In this document: positions 25,971 through 36,423 of the stretch, piece by piece
Layout of the letters: each line of letters begins with the position of its first letter
How positions within the stretch are numbered: the stretch's first letter is position 1
Source: Membranipora membranacea
Taxonomy: Eukaryota; Bryozoa; Gymnolaemata; Cheilostomatida; Membraniporidae
Length of the DNA: 64,000 nucleotides
Assembly: GCA_914767715.1 (NCBI GenBank)
Contig: OU612067.1
Coordinates: 31,346,162-31,410,161, forward strand
Direction: 5' to 3'
Made by a program: the position numbers and the translations under genes
The notes under the pieces: generated by a model
The model's database searches: none
Told to the model about the DNA's origin: nothing
What the model saw: only the letters and a program-made list of their open reading frames with translations

Positions 25971-27650
25971 GTACTTCCCCTTCATCCAAAGAAATCTGGC
26001 TTCAGATTTCCTAAAACATATCATGCATCAAATAAAATGCGAACTCGTATCTGAGAAAGACATGATCATAACTAAAAACTGTATTATGGGTCATAGTTGG
26101 AGTAATCTCCTATCTTGACGTGTCAGAACAACTCCATAATCACTATCGTATCTAACACTCAACCTTTTTTTTTCAATCGAAGGTTATCCCGCTGAGTGGG
26201 GCAAATATATTCCAAATCACCCAGGAATGAGACAGATGTGAATCATGGCATTGGCCACTGCTTTCCTTCACTAGACAAACAAGTCAACATAAAACAAGCT
26301 ACTCGCATGCTAACTCGAATCTAATAATTGAAAGTAGAACCGGAAATCGATAATAAAAATTCAAAATTTGAAACCATCATTAATTATGAAGTACCGCCTT
26401 CGGAAATGACATGTTCAATTACCTAGCAGATGACACCATTGTTACAACATGTTTGTGTACTTTCCCAACAATCTAATCAGCAGATACTACAGGCCTCTAA
26501 GGTCCCATCGTCAAAGATTGCAATCTCCTGATGAGCGACTGGAGGGTGTGTGCCTACTCCATTTTTGCGTTCTTAGATACACATGTCCAGTGTGTAGAGG
26601 TTTGAAAACTGTAAGTTTGTTTAAAAGTTCAAGGCTCATAACTCATTCTTGCAAACGGTCAAAGACTGCATGCTATTATGATTATATTGTTTGATGTACA
26701 ACCAAAAGGAAGCGGTGTGAGGTAAACCTTTATTGATGTAATAATGATATCTATATTATTATATAATTGAAGGTGGATGAAGTTCCCTCTTATGCTGAGA
26801 TAAAATGGCTCTGTTGAGGACTACCAAAAAAACATCACTATCTATTAAACTTTATATCAGACTTTGATGTAGACTAATAAATTTTCAAACTGGCAGAATT
26901 CAAGTCGTTTCTTATACCTGTACTGCATTGCCTGATGATTTTCTTTTAGGGAAGGTGTCTCACATCTGACAAAACAAATAAGACAATTCCTAAATAACTA
27001 TATTACACATTGGCTGAGACCAGTCAATTAGCATGACCACCTAGTTACTCATAACATCACAAGGTTCAAACTCCACACAGCCAATCAATCCAAATGCTGA
27101 ATAATGTCGTATTGACACAATAATGTATACACAAAGCACAGTTGATCAACTTTTTACACACATAAAAAGAAAAGGAACCAAAAATTAAAATCAGGATCAG
27201 AATTAGAATGCGTTAACTAATATATCTTTGTATTTTTCCATAGACTCAATCATCTAATAAACTCAATAATTATAATTACTTAATATTATAAACAACCTTG
27301 GTATGCTTCTGACCTTACTAACTCACCATCCCTTGTGCTTCCTAGTGATCAATCATCCTCCCTGTCATTGCTATCAGGTAATAAATCAATGCTTATATCC
27401 CAAGGTTTGTTGCACACTACACATGGCATGCTACCACTGTCATTCTGTATAGTAAGGTTAGTCAGGCATACAACAAGCACAGAGCTGCATGGTAAATGAA
27501 TCTCAAGCGATATTCTCCAAGAAGAACTCTATAATTTACCGATACTTTGGAAAATATAAGATTAATTTCACAATATATAACAGGGATAAATGCAAGGGTA
27601 AGTAATATACAACTTAAAAAATATTCAAACTAACTAATACTTTCTTAGTC
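25971..27650. other. 5' internal region of the LTR element or foreign insert; no gene
   Basis: No gag or pol coding is visible between the left LTR and the reverse ORF. No clear primer-binding site follows the LTR end (GTACTTCCCCTTCATCC). This part could be a later insertion into the element or unrelated sequence caught between two LTR copies. Confidence 0.3.
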
Positions 27651-27654
27651 ATTT

Positions 27655-28557
27655 GACTTTGACTCAGTCAGCCTTCTCGGTGTTGCACTACGTGGCAATG
27701 GTACTAAATCTACTCGTTGCCCTCCAAAATCTACAAATCCTTCCTTGGTATGGAAAGAAACGTAGTCAAAAATCCATGTTATACGAAAGCCTAGAAGAAT
27801 TAGATCTTCCTCCTACTAGAAAGGTTTGTGAAAATTCTTATATACAAATCCGTTTGTCCTTCTAGCTCAACAGTATGGTTAAATATAGAGTAGGGGTGAT
27901 AACACATTGCAGCACCTCTGCTACATTATATGGGATCAGACTATGACATGCTCCAGTATCAAACAACACCTCAATTAGGGAAGAATTTTGGTCATTTGTG
28001 TAAAACTTATCTGGGTTGTACAGCTCTACTGCTATGACTGGTAAGTGAAACAAAGTATTCTCCCAGGTGTGCTCTCCTAGTGAGTACTCATATGCTTCTG
28101 TGTCTTCATTCATCATGTAAAGTGGATTCAACTCCGCAGGCTTAAAATGAATAGACTTCTTAACCCCGTTGAAGGTGCATTGTAACAACACAAAAACCAC
28201 AAACAACGTTACGAGGGTGTTCACTGCATTGGTCCAATATTGAAATAGATGATGCCAGCCTGAATTAAACCAGTCTAGAAAGCTTGATTGAGGTACTTTT
28301 AGTGTACTAGTCCCATTCATACCACCTGCATTTGGCCATAGACCATGTCTCCTCATCTTTCTTCTTTCAGTGGCTATAGTTTCCACAAAGTCGATTATTA
28401 ATTCACCCTTTGAATATGTATTGTGAATCGGAATTAATTCCGAACTTTCCTTATAATAATTTAGTGGTAAGGGTTGGAATGTAACATTTGGTTGAAATGC
28501 TTTGGTCTTCACCTCTATGATTGGTCCCAATGTCTTGTAACTGCCATCATGCCACAT
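27655..28557 (-). CDS. Reverse ORF: membrane segment followed by aspartic-protease-like motif
   Basis: A 231-codon minus-strand frame (28557-27862), which stays open upstream to about 28670 (LPLLYREIQGHPKNQ, QWPRDKATFEYMW). It contains a basic stretch ERRKMRRHG, one hydrophobic segment (VNTLVTLFVVFVLLQC, about residues 113-128) and, near the end, IEVLFDTGACHSLIP, which fits a retroviral-type aspartic protease active site (DTGA). Past the stop, another open patch (about 27760-27655) reads DFGGQRVDLVPLPRS. It looks like part of an antisense retroelement polyprotein. A membrane segment upstream of a protease is an unusual order. I cannot name the family. Confidence 0.45.
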
Positions 28558-28565
28558 ATACTCAA

Positions 28566-29110
28566 AAGTAGCCTTGTCACGCGGCCACTGGTTTTGGAGT
28601 TTTTGGTTCTTTGGGTGGCCTTGTATTTCTCGGTATAGTAACGGTAGTTGTCGTCTGCTGATTTAGCTCTAATCTTCACCACTTTGAGCCTTGACTTTTT
28701 CTCTGTTCCATAGGCAAATTAATTAACTTTGTCATTTGCATTAAATATTGCAGTAATAATGTGAAAACATGGCTTGGTTGAAAAAAAATTAAAACACCAA
28801 TGAGTAAGACCGTGATCAAGGTCAAGGTCATGGTCATACTCATGGCTGTTTTGAGTTTTCTTTTACTTACCTATGTTTTCACATTATTACTGCAATATGT
28901 AGTGTAATCAACTTATTTATATATATTTTGAATATGATAAATGACAAAGTTGATATATTTGCCTATTGAACAGAGAAAAAGACAAAGCTCAAAGTGGTGA
29001 AGATTAGAGCTAAAACAGCAGAAGCCAACTACCGATACTATACCGAGGAATACAAGGCCACCCAAAGATAAAAAAAATCCAAAACCAGTGGCCGCGTGAC
29101 AAGGCTCACT
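28566..29110. repeat. Large imperfect inverted repeat (arms ~210-240 bp)
   Basis: Arm 1 (28566-28772) and arm 2 (28871-29110) are reverse complements around a spacer of about 100 bases. Shared blocks are AAACCAGTGGCCGCGTGACA, TATACCGAG.AATACAAGGCC, GGTGAAGATTAGAGCTAAA and ATGTTTTCACATTATTACTG. Arm 1 is the upstream coding part of the reverse ORF; in the same register arm 2 keeps that frame open (LPILYRGIQGHPK). So part of a coding element has been duplicated in inverted orientation. Confidence 0.8.
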
Positions 29111-29409
29111 CAAAAGTTGTAGTCTGTAGTGCTTTTATGTCATGAATCATCATGTCGTTCATACGCTTATTATTGTTATACAAAGTTGTTTACCTTGCAG
29201 CTGTCAAAGCAATTATCTTGTGGTTTGCATTTATGCTGTTTTTGCCCATTATCAACTTTATCTAGATAGTCAGTGAGCTTGTAGTGCGTGTACAATAAAG
29301 TAGCTCAAATATGCAGAGTTTGTGAATCGATGAACAGTGCGGATTATATCAGACAATAATACCGGATAATAATACTACAAGCTATTTCGGCACTATTAAC
29401 ATTGAGACA

Positions 29410-30025
29410 ATGGCATCAGTGAAACTGACGGATATAATAAGCAGGTATGAGGATGGCTCATCGGGAGATTTCGCAGAGTGGTTAGAAAAACTGGAGTTAG
29501 TTGCAACTCTGCAGCAGGTAACGGAACTGAAAACATTCCTGCCCCTATTCTTGCATGGGCCAGCCTTCGCTGTTTACAAGCAAGATGGTGGTCTTTTTAG
29601 CTGACTTGCGAAGGTTGGTAACGCTGATAGGGCAGGGCTCCGCAGAGCCGCTGTTGAAATGCTCATTTATGGCAGGTCTGCCATCAGATGTTTCTGTTCA
29701 GCTGAAATCAATGGCTGCAGTAGAGAAGCTAGGATTAGATGGCTTGATTTCCAGGGCAAGAGTAATGCTCTCAACACGAAATACAGACCTGGCCTGTGCA
29801 GTGGGCTATCCGAAGCAAAAGTATGCCTGCTTCACTTGTGGCTCTACCGCGCATATGGCCCGTGAGTGCCCCCAGCAGTCGACCCGCAGAGCAAATCAGA
29901 CCAGAGGTGTGAGAAGATGTTTTGTGTGCAATGAGACTTCTCACATTGCAAGAAACTGCCCAAGCAAGCAGGGAAAAGAGCAGGGGGAAGCATCAGCACC
30001 GGGTGCTTCCCCAACACATCAGTAG
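29410..30025 (+). pseudogene. Damaged gag with two CCHC zinc knuckles
   Basis: The N-terminal piece (29410-29604, start MASVKLTDIISRYEDG, FAEWLEKLELVATLQ) is a gag-like matrix/capsid start. After FAVYKQ the frame shifts, and a second frame (about 29583-30025) resumes with VFLADLRRLVTLIG, the usual late capsid motif, so a block in between has been deleted with loss of frame. Two zinc knuckles follow: CFTCGSTAHMARECP and CFVCNETSHIARNCP, both complete CX2CX4HX4C. The gag stop TAG is at 30023-30025, overlapping pol. Confidence 0.75.
29971..29977 (+). promoter_or_regulatory. Candidate -1 ribosomal frameshift heptamer GGGAAAA
   Basis: G GGA AAA lies in the exact zero-frame phase needed for a -1 slip (gag codons CAG GGA AAA). 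Pol is in the -1 frame and is open from here, overlapping gag by roughly 50 bases until the TAG at 30023. This is how many retroelements join gag to pol. A downstream pseudoknot was not verified. Confidence 0.5.
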
Positions 30026-31935
30026 CTGAGAAGGTGCTTCCATTTATACACATTAGAAATCCACATTGTAACCGTTCTCTGAAAGCGTTGGTGGATTCAG
30101 GCTGTCAACAGACGGTGATTAGTCAAGCTGTGTGTATAGAGAGCGGTGAGAGGCCCAAGGGGCCACGTCAAGTTGTGACTATGCTGAATGGTGAAAAGAC
30201 AGAATGTGGAGGAGAGGCAGCGGTGGAGTTGCAGGTTGATGGGGTACAAGCGCGGAACCGCTGTTTGGTTGCACCAATGTTGGTCTGCGGTGCTGATGTC
30301 ATTCTGGGTATGGACATCATTAAGCGGTTGGGCGGAGTATGCATAAGCCAGGACAGTGGTGTCTCCTGGGGTGGAAAGCATTGCGCGGTGGGAGTAAGTT
30401 CCTCTGGTGGAGACCGCTCTCTGTTGAAGATTGAGGAAAGTGACTTCACAGCAGAGTTTGATGGGTGCCGGTGGATAGTAGAATGGAGATGGCAGAATGG
30501 AGAGCCATTACTAAACAACAAGTGTGCACAATATGCCATACCGGGAAAGTACCTAAGTGAGTACGAAGCTGAGTTGGATCAATGGGTAGCCGATGGATGG
30601 CTTGAGCTGCATGATCCACATGTACATGGTGATGTTGACGGCGTCATACCACTGATGGCGGCCAGCCAACCAAATAAACCAAAGAAGGTTCGTCCAGTGA
30701 TGGATTATCGTGAACTGAACAGTTATGTTGAGAGTAAGCCAAGACAGGACACTGCCGTATGTCAAGAGAAGCTGCGTGAATGGAGAAGGCAAGGTACAGC
30801 AGCTTCACTGTTGGATTTGAGGAAAGCTTATCTTCAAGTCCATGTGAGTAAAAAGTTGCAGCGGTTTCAAACGGTCAAGTACAAAGGTCAGCTGTACGTG
30901 ATGACAAGAATGGGATTTGGGCTGAATGTTGCCCCAAAGATAATGTCAAAGATTATCAGTGCAGTTCTGTCACAGGATGCCGAGGTGAAGGAGGGAACCG
31001 ATCATTACATTGATGACATATTGGTCAATGAAAGTGTGGTTCCAGTAGATAAAGTGAAACAACTCCTACTGCGATATGGGTTGGTTACTAAGGAGCCAGA
31101 ACCCCTTAGTGACACACGTGTGCTAGGTCTGAGGGTGAAAGATTCTGGCGTTGGGACGTTTATGTGGAGTAGAGATAGTGAACTCCCTGTTTTGCCCGAC
31201 AAGGTGACCAAGCGAGAACTCTTCTCGGTGTGTGGGAAGCTAGTTGGCCATTACCCAATAGCAGGGTGGCTGAGGACGGCCTGTAGCTTCATCAAGAGGA
31301 CAGCCAATGACTCCAAGTGGGACGAGAAGATCCCAGTTTTTGCAGAGGAAATGATAAAGGAGGTGCTGATGAGAGTGTCCAAACAGGATCCAGTGAAGGG
31401 TGTGTGGGAAGTCAGCATGCAGAACAGTGGCATAGTGTGGTGTGATGCCAGCAATTTGTCAGTTGGCTGTTGTTTGCAGATAGATGGTCATGTGGTGGAA
31501 GATTGCGCATGGCTGAGGAAGGATGTTGCACACATTAACGTAGCGGAATTGGAAGCAACCATTAAAGGCATAAGCCTTGCACTGAAGTGGAAAGTTAAGG
31601 AGTTGCAGCTAAAGACAGACTCTGCAAGTGTTTATGGTTGGCTTCGCTCAATTTTGGAGGACACAAAAAGACCACAGGTTAGTGGTTTGAGTGAGATGGT
31701 GATCAAGAGGAGACCCGACGAACTGTCCCGAATTACTTCTCCAATTACTATATGCATAGAAATCAATTACAACAGTTTATTCACTAAAGTTATGGTTTAT
31801 TGTCTTGATACTTATAAAAAAATGATATGTAATTCAAATAATACTCACAGTATATTAGTCCTTAGACTCCACTTTAGTTTTAGCGTTCTAACAAAGATCT
31901 CTGATTTAAAGCTAGCATTTATTAATTCAAAATAA
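30022..31935 (+). CDS. Retroelement pol: protease, reverse transcriptase, RNase H (no integrase)
   Basis: About 635 codons in the -1 frame to gag. Protease: ALVDSGCQQTVIS (active-site DSG) near the start. RT: VRPVMDYRELN, SLLDLRKAYLQV, MTRMGFGLNVAPKIM and the catalytic YIDDILV. RNase H: GIVWCDASNLSVGCCLQ, then HINVAELEA and LKTDSASVYGWL. The type (RT-RH with VDAS...HINxAELxA) is common among Gypsy-like elements of marine invertebrates. After the RNase H the frame runs directly into the right LTR at 31716 and ends in it at 31935, so the integrase is deleted. The remaining frame is long and unbroken, suggesting a young copy. Confidence 0.8.
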   Translation, partial: VAEKVLPFIHIRNPHCNRSLKALVDSGCQQTVISQAVCIESGERPKGPRQVVTMLNGEKTECGGEAAVELQVDGVQARNRCLVAPMLVCGADVILGMDIIKRLGGVCISQDSGVSWGGKHCAVGVSSSGGDRSLLKIEESDFTAEFDGCRWIVEWRWQNGEPLLNNKCAQYAIPGKYLSEYEAELDQWVADGWLELHDPHVHGDVDGVIPLMAASQPNKPKKVRPVMDYRELNSYVESKPRQDTAVCQEKLREWRRQGTAASLLDLRKAYLQVHVSKKLQRFQTVKYKGQLYVMTRMGFGLNVAPKIMSKIISAVLSQDAEVKEGTDHYIDDILVNESVVPVDKVKQLLLRYGLVTKEPEPLSDTRVLGLRVKDSGVGTFMWSRDSELPVLPDKVTKRELFSVCGKLVGHYPIAGWLRTACSFIKRTANDSKWDEKIPVFAEEMIKEVLMRVSKQDPVKGVWEVSMQNSGIVWCDASNLSVGCCLQIDGHVVEDCAWLRKDVAHINVAELEATIKGISLALKWKVKELQLKTDSASVYGWLRSILEDTKRPQVSGLSEMVIKRRPDELSRITSPITICIEINYNSLFTKVMVYCLDTYKKMICNSNNTHSILVLRLHFSFSVLTKISDLKLAFINSK

Positions 31936-32529
31936 TATAATATCTTTTACTAGCTATGTAAAAAGTTGACTGTGCTGCTCGAAGCCTTAAACTGTACTGA
32001 TTTACTGTTCAAAATTTTGGCCTTTATATAGGTGCCGATTTTTGTGCTGACTCTGCTTGTTGTCGTCTGATTAGCTGTCAGCGGATTAGTGGATTAGTGT
32101 CTCTTGTGGCTTTGTTATATGATACCGTTCTGTGGTCACGCCACATGGTATATTGCTGCTGTTCCTCAGTCTACCCTCTGGAATTTATTGTTCTATTTTT
32201 GGGCTGACTTTGTTGTTGTTACTCCATGATTTATTACTTCCATGTCACCCTGATGTTTACTTGGTACTTGGTACTATGAGTTATTGGAAAACCAAATTAC
32301 TGCCTCACTGGAATTCCTATTTTCTGACTGGATTAGCATGCTCTGGTTGTCTTCGTTACATCTTTGATGGATCACTTCTGCGTCTCTCTGCTCGTTGTTT
32401 ATGCTTGTTATTACTAAATACCATGGAGGTTACTGGGTGCATTTGTTTTCATATCTATATGTACCCTCTGACTTCTGCGGCTCAAAGAATATAACAACAT
32501 ATCTCGAGTGCCCATTTTTGGTACTGACA
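31716..32529 (+). repeat. Right long terminal repeat (~814 bp)
   Basis: Direct copy of 25155-25970, from CGACGAACTGT (first T changed to C) to GGTACTGACA. Differences are scattered single bases and a few small indels, for example a shorter TTGTTATGCTTATTCC-like run near 32400. The purine-rich AAGAGGAGACC just before it may be the polypurine tract. Confidence 0.8.
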
Positions 32530-34505
32530 TGTCGGAGATGGGAGCATATGCCACACTCCATCTGTCAAGCTTCTGTGAAGAAATACCATCTACGATTGAG
32601 ATGAGCGATGTTTGTAAATCAAAATCTGATTGACTTGATTTCGGATGGGGTCACAAGATTACTTTATAATGATTGTACCATACTATTATCATACAATAAA
32701 TTTTACTATAACTATTACCATTAACATGTCCAACCACCAAGGGTGTCCCATGATGTAAAACATTCAAAATGTCAATACCTTAATGTCAATAAAAGAATTT
32801 CATATATAATAAGAGAGAGCTGAGGAAATCTACTTTTGTATCGCAAACACACTGTTACACATCATAATCTTACTTTCAGTTTACCTGTAAACTTATTATA
32901 TCAACAATAGTAAATACTAGATAGTTATTGATATACAGAACAGTCCAACGATGGCAGTCATTTATTTAACCATCTAAACTTAATAATGAAGTCATATGTC
33001 GGGAAATTCTATCTTGTCAGGATAGCCAGCATGGGCTTGGCATAATTATTCCCGATCTCCAACTTGTTCTGATGAACGCGTAAGGCTTAACGGCAACCTG
33101 CCAGTCGAAAAGTCTGTTTAAATCAAGGCTACCAGCCAGGCATAAAAATGTGTTGTTTATCAACTATACTATGATTTTATTGTGTACTAACTATCTAACT
33201 AAAACTAACAGAGTTACAAAGATTTAATGTATAAATCAGTAAAAATAATCCGTGCGTTTAGTCTCGGCCGCTAGCAAACATGAAGTGTCAAGTTGTAAGA
33301 GAGAAGAGTGTAAGCTTTCTAAAAATAGTAACAGTCGTAGCATTAATAAAGGATTATTATAACAGACAAAACATGTGTAGGAATAGAATGTATGATTAGA
33401 ATGTATGAATAGAATGTGTCCTCAGTGCTTAATATATATAACAGTCAAAGACTGAAATTCCCCACACATATAGCTCAACTTGTGTGTTAAAGCAATGTTA
33501 AACCTTTCGCCATGTACGGATGTACCTTTTTGATAAATAAGGCATATGCTAATAATATGATTAATTACACATTCTACAGCTAATCAAATGTCAGTATAGA
33601 ACACTGTATAATAGCTGTTTAATCGAACTTATTATTAATGTCTCAAGTGATACCCTGTGATCAACTGAGGGTATCCTGCCTATACACTTACGTAGCTTAT
33701 AGCTATTGAACAATTTTCGCTTTCGCTACATACTTCCAAATATGGACTAACAGTACACGTCAGCCCAATATACTATGGATTTAAGATGTTACAGAATATT
33801 ACACCCTCTCCCCAGTATTTTACAGCAACTCGGTGAAGATCTTATACTATAGAGAGAAGGGCTGGGCTTACCGGTAATCAGCATACATGTACTGTGATCT
33901 TGGCTTTTTCACTCAAACCATCAAACAACACAGACGTACAATCGAGCGGCTCTACAGCTATACTGACTAGTATACAGAGACAGACGAATAGACAAAGAGA
34001 TTGATGTGTATATAGAGATTGACGAGTACATATAGTTCTATACAGAAGAAGTCCTGTTGGCAGTACTCAAGTTCTACAAACAGAAATATAAAGTGAGTTA
34101 TCAATATCAAGATATCAATGTATCTTCACAATGAGAATTGAAAAATTGAAGTAGTTCAACACCATTACAAAGCCACTGCTATCATGCCAGTTTGTGGAGT
34201 CGTTTCCTGTTAATTTCTGTAAAATAAACCCCAAAGGAAGTTTCCCAATAAACAACACCAGCAAAGGGACGACATTGATTGCAATTTAATATCAAGAGTC
34301 ATAATAATGGTTTTGAGCAACATCACTTCAAAAAATAGTACATGTACCAGGTTTATAACAGACTACACGACTTATGACCTCAAAGGAATTCTCAGGAATT
34401 AAGTTCTAGTATCTGTAAACATACGCCTCTGCAAGTTTATAAGAAGATAATACAAAAAAAGGCCTAAACCCCAAAAAGTAAAATAGGATAAAACGAGCTA
34501 TAATG
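32530..34505. other. No gene recognised
   Basis: AT-rich sequence between the LTR element and the TATA-driven gene. No exon-like frame was recognised. Confidence 0.3.
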
Positions 34506-34510
34506 TTCCA

Positions 34511-34518
34511 TATAAAAG
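34511..34518 (+). promoter_or_regulatory. TATA box (TATAAAAG)
   Basis: A consensus TATA box about 65 bases before the ATG at 34583, with an A/C-rich leader in between. It supports a real transcription start for the signal-peptide exon. Confidence 0.55.
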
Positions 34519-34582
34519 TGTAACAAAACATCATTATCATCATCATCTACTTTGAGAGAGGACATTCTAGGATACTGCAATC

Positions 34583-35506
34583 ATGTTCGTGGCAAGCTCC
34601 AGTCTCTACAGCCTCATACCGTACCTGACGCTCTTGTCCGTTCTGTGTGTCGGGATCCTAGAAGTATCCGCACAGGTCTTTTCCACCTCCACACCAGAGT
34701 CTGCTGAGATTTTCGGTCAGGAGACGAGCTCACCATCCTCTGCTGTTTTCATCAGAGAGGCGGCCACAACCACCTCAGCACTGATAACAGGTCTGATGAT
34801 AGCTCTTATTTATTTCAACGTCTTATATAAATGTGTATTACCAAATTAGCCTCACATGGTAATTTTAGTGCGGATGCATAGCGGACATTTCGTCAGGCTG
34901 AAATTATCAGCAGTGATTTGTTTTACCTCCTCACTGAGATCTGCGCATCCTCAGGTAAAATATTGCTACCACACCAAGCAGGTGTGAATGATTTATATAC
35001 AATATTAGATTAAGAGCTGCATTCTCTTTGTGATTGAATATGCAACTCCTTACTTATACTCCTTGACCTCAGTCGATAGATCACAGTTTTCTCCTTTTTC
35101 ACCGACTATATACATGAGCAAAGTCTCACAACTAGCCCAGTATATTTTGTTCACTTATTTTGCTCAAGATATAAGAACGGATCATGTATTTAAAATTAAA
35201 GCTGTTAAAAATGCTGTAATTTATTTCAGATAGTAATACCCAAGCATACCGAGTTATCTATAAGACAGATACTACATCTCTATCACAGCTGGTAAGGAGA
35301 CCCTGTACAGGAGAAGAACTCAGCGTACAAACATACACTCACAAGATCATCCGCTGTCAGCTTCTGTGTATGGATGACTCATGTGTCATTTACTTTTTTT
35401 AATTGTTTCTCTTATAATAATGACACTAGGGTCTGTGTAACCTACCAGAACCAACAACCATATGGCAACAGATCAAATTATACCCGCATGTTCGGTTTCC
35501 ATGCTT
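34583..35506 (+). CDS. Secreted PAN/apple-like protein, frameshifted
   Basis: Exon 1 (34583-34790) encodes a signal peptide (MFVASSSLYSLIPYLTLLSV) and a Ser/Thr-rich linker. Exon 2 starts at 35230 after TTTCAG and joins in matching phase. It holds a cysteine pattern RRPCTGEEL ... IIRCQLLCMDDSC ... FNCFSYNN ... RVCVTY, which resembles a PAN/apple domain (C...C..D..C ... F.Y ... C). The frame is broken at a T7 run (35394-35400): one T fewer would keep the cysteine pattern in frame. This is either an assembly or sequencing error or a recent mutation. Its relation to the GalNAc-transferase relic downstream is unclear. Confidence 0.5.
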
Positions 35507-35771
35507 GTATGCTGCTGACAAGCAACGCCTGTGTAAACTTTTCACGGAGGCTATTAAGTTAGGCATTGAACATCCCGACATTTATACCATGATGGACAAT
35601 CAGACACGAACATTGGCCTTACGCTATATTTTCGATGAGGATCATTTCATCAATGATTTGTTGAGTAAATGTCCATCTGGCAGATACCGTACAGTAAAAC
35701 ATAGAAGCTCACTGGGGAGAGACTGTTTTCTGCGTCATATCACTCTTATTTTAAACAAAATACTTTTTTAG
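35507..35771 (+). other. Open frame of unknown origin (88 codons)
   Basis: A frame containing YAADKQRLCKLFTEAIKLG, HPDIYTMMDNQTRTLALRY and FDEDHFINDLLSKCPSG looks protein-like, being balanced and mostly helical. It overlaps the end of the PAN-like exon in a different frame, has no start of its own and no domain I recognise. It may be a piece of a transposase or an exon of a host gene. Confidence 0.25.
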
Positions 35772-36423
35772 ACAGAGATTTGATTTTTTATTCCAAGTGT
35801 CTTCGCTTTTTCTTGCTGATTTAAAGTGCCAGCATTTACACCGTATTTCGCGACTAATTTTTTTCTTTTAATAATGCTGTCAGTGATAGTAATAAAATCC
35901 ATCCATCCAAGAAGAAGAAATTTTGGAATACTGCCTCACTGGGTGAATTTTATGAATTTGAGAAGATTGATTTAATGAACTGATGGTTATAAGTGTACTT
36001 GTTGGCTGTAAACAGTAAACAGTTTTAAGAAATCATAATATATTTGCCGTCAAACCCAAACCCATCATTTCAGAAACCTCAAGGGTCTGCTAATTGCACT
36101 CTTCTGATCACTTCTCATGCAAAGATTCCTTTTCTGTCAAATAACTGAGAGATAGTAAACCCCTGTCATTATTAAGCCGGGTCCAGTCTGAAGGATGATT
36201 GGAGTGTAATATAATATAATATACATGTTATTATTCAACCATTCATCTAACACAAGTCAAATTGCCAAATCAAGGAGTTAGTCCCTCTAACTCCTTGGCC
36301 AAATTAACCTATTAGAAAATGAAAAAACTATTATCGGTTCCCCTGAAGTTTTGTGCTATTTATCCCTGCTGTTTCTAGTATATATAATAAAATGTAATAT
36401 AATCAGTATCATCCTCCCAGCGA

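Larger units (their letters stand above)
25155..32529 (+). mobile_element. LTR retrotransposon, gag-pol type, integrase lost
   Basis: Bounded by two ~815-bp LTRs. From 5' to 3' it holds a non-coding stretch, a reverse-strand ORF with an inverted repeat (27650-29115), a damaged gag (29410-30025) and a pol running into the right LTR (30022-31935). The five bases next to the outer ends (GTACC before, TGTCG after) do not match, so no target-site duplication is seen. This may reflect recombination between elements. Without integrase and with a broken gag it is not self-mobile. Confidence 0.7.

Noticed and set aside
25567-26054. Hydrophobic protein gene (122 codons) in the left LTR
   Set aside because: The frame lies wholly in LTR sequence, is repeated in the right LTR with altered residues, and has no start context or motif.
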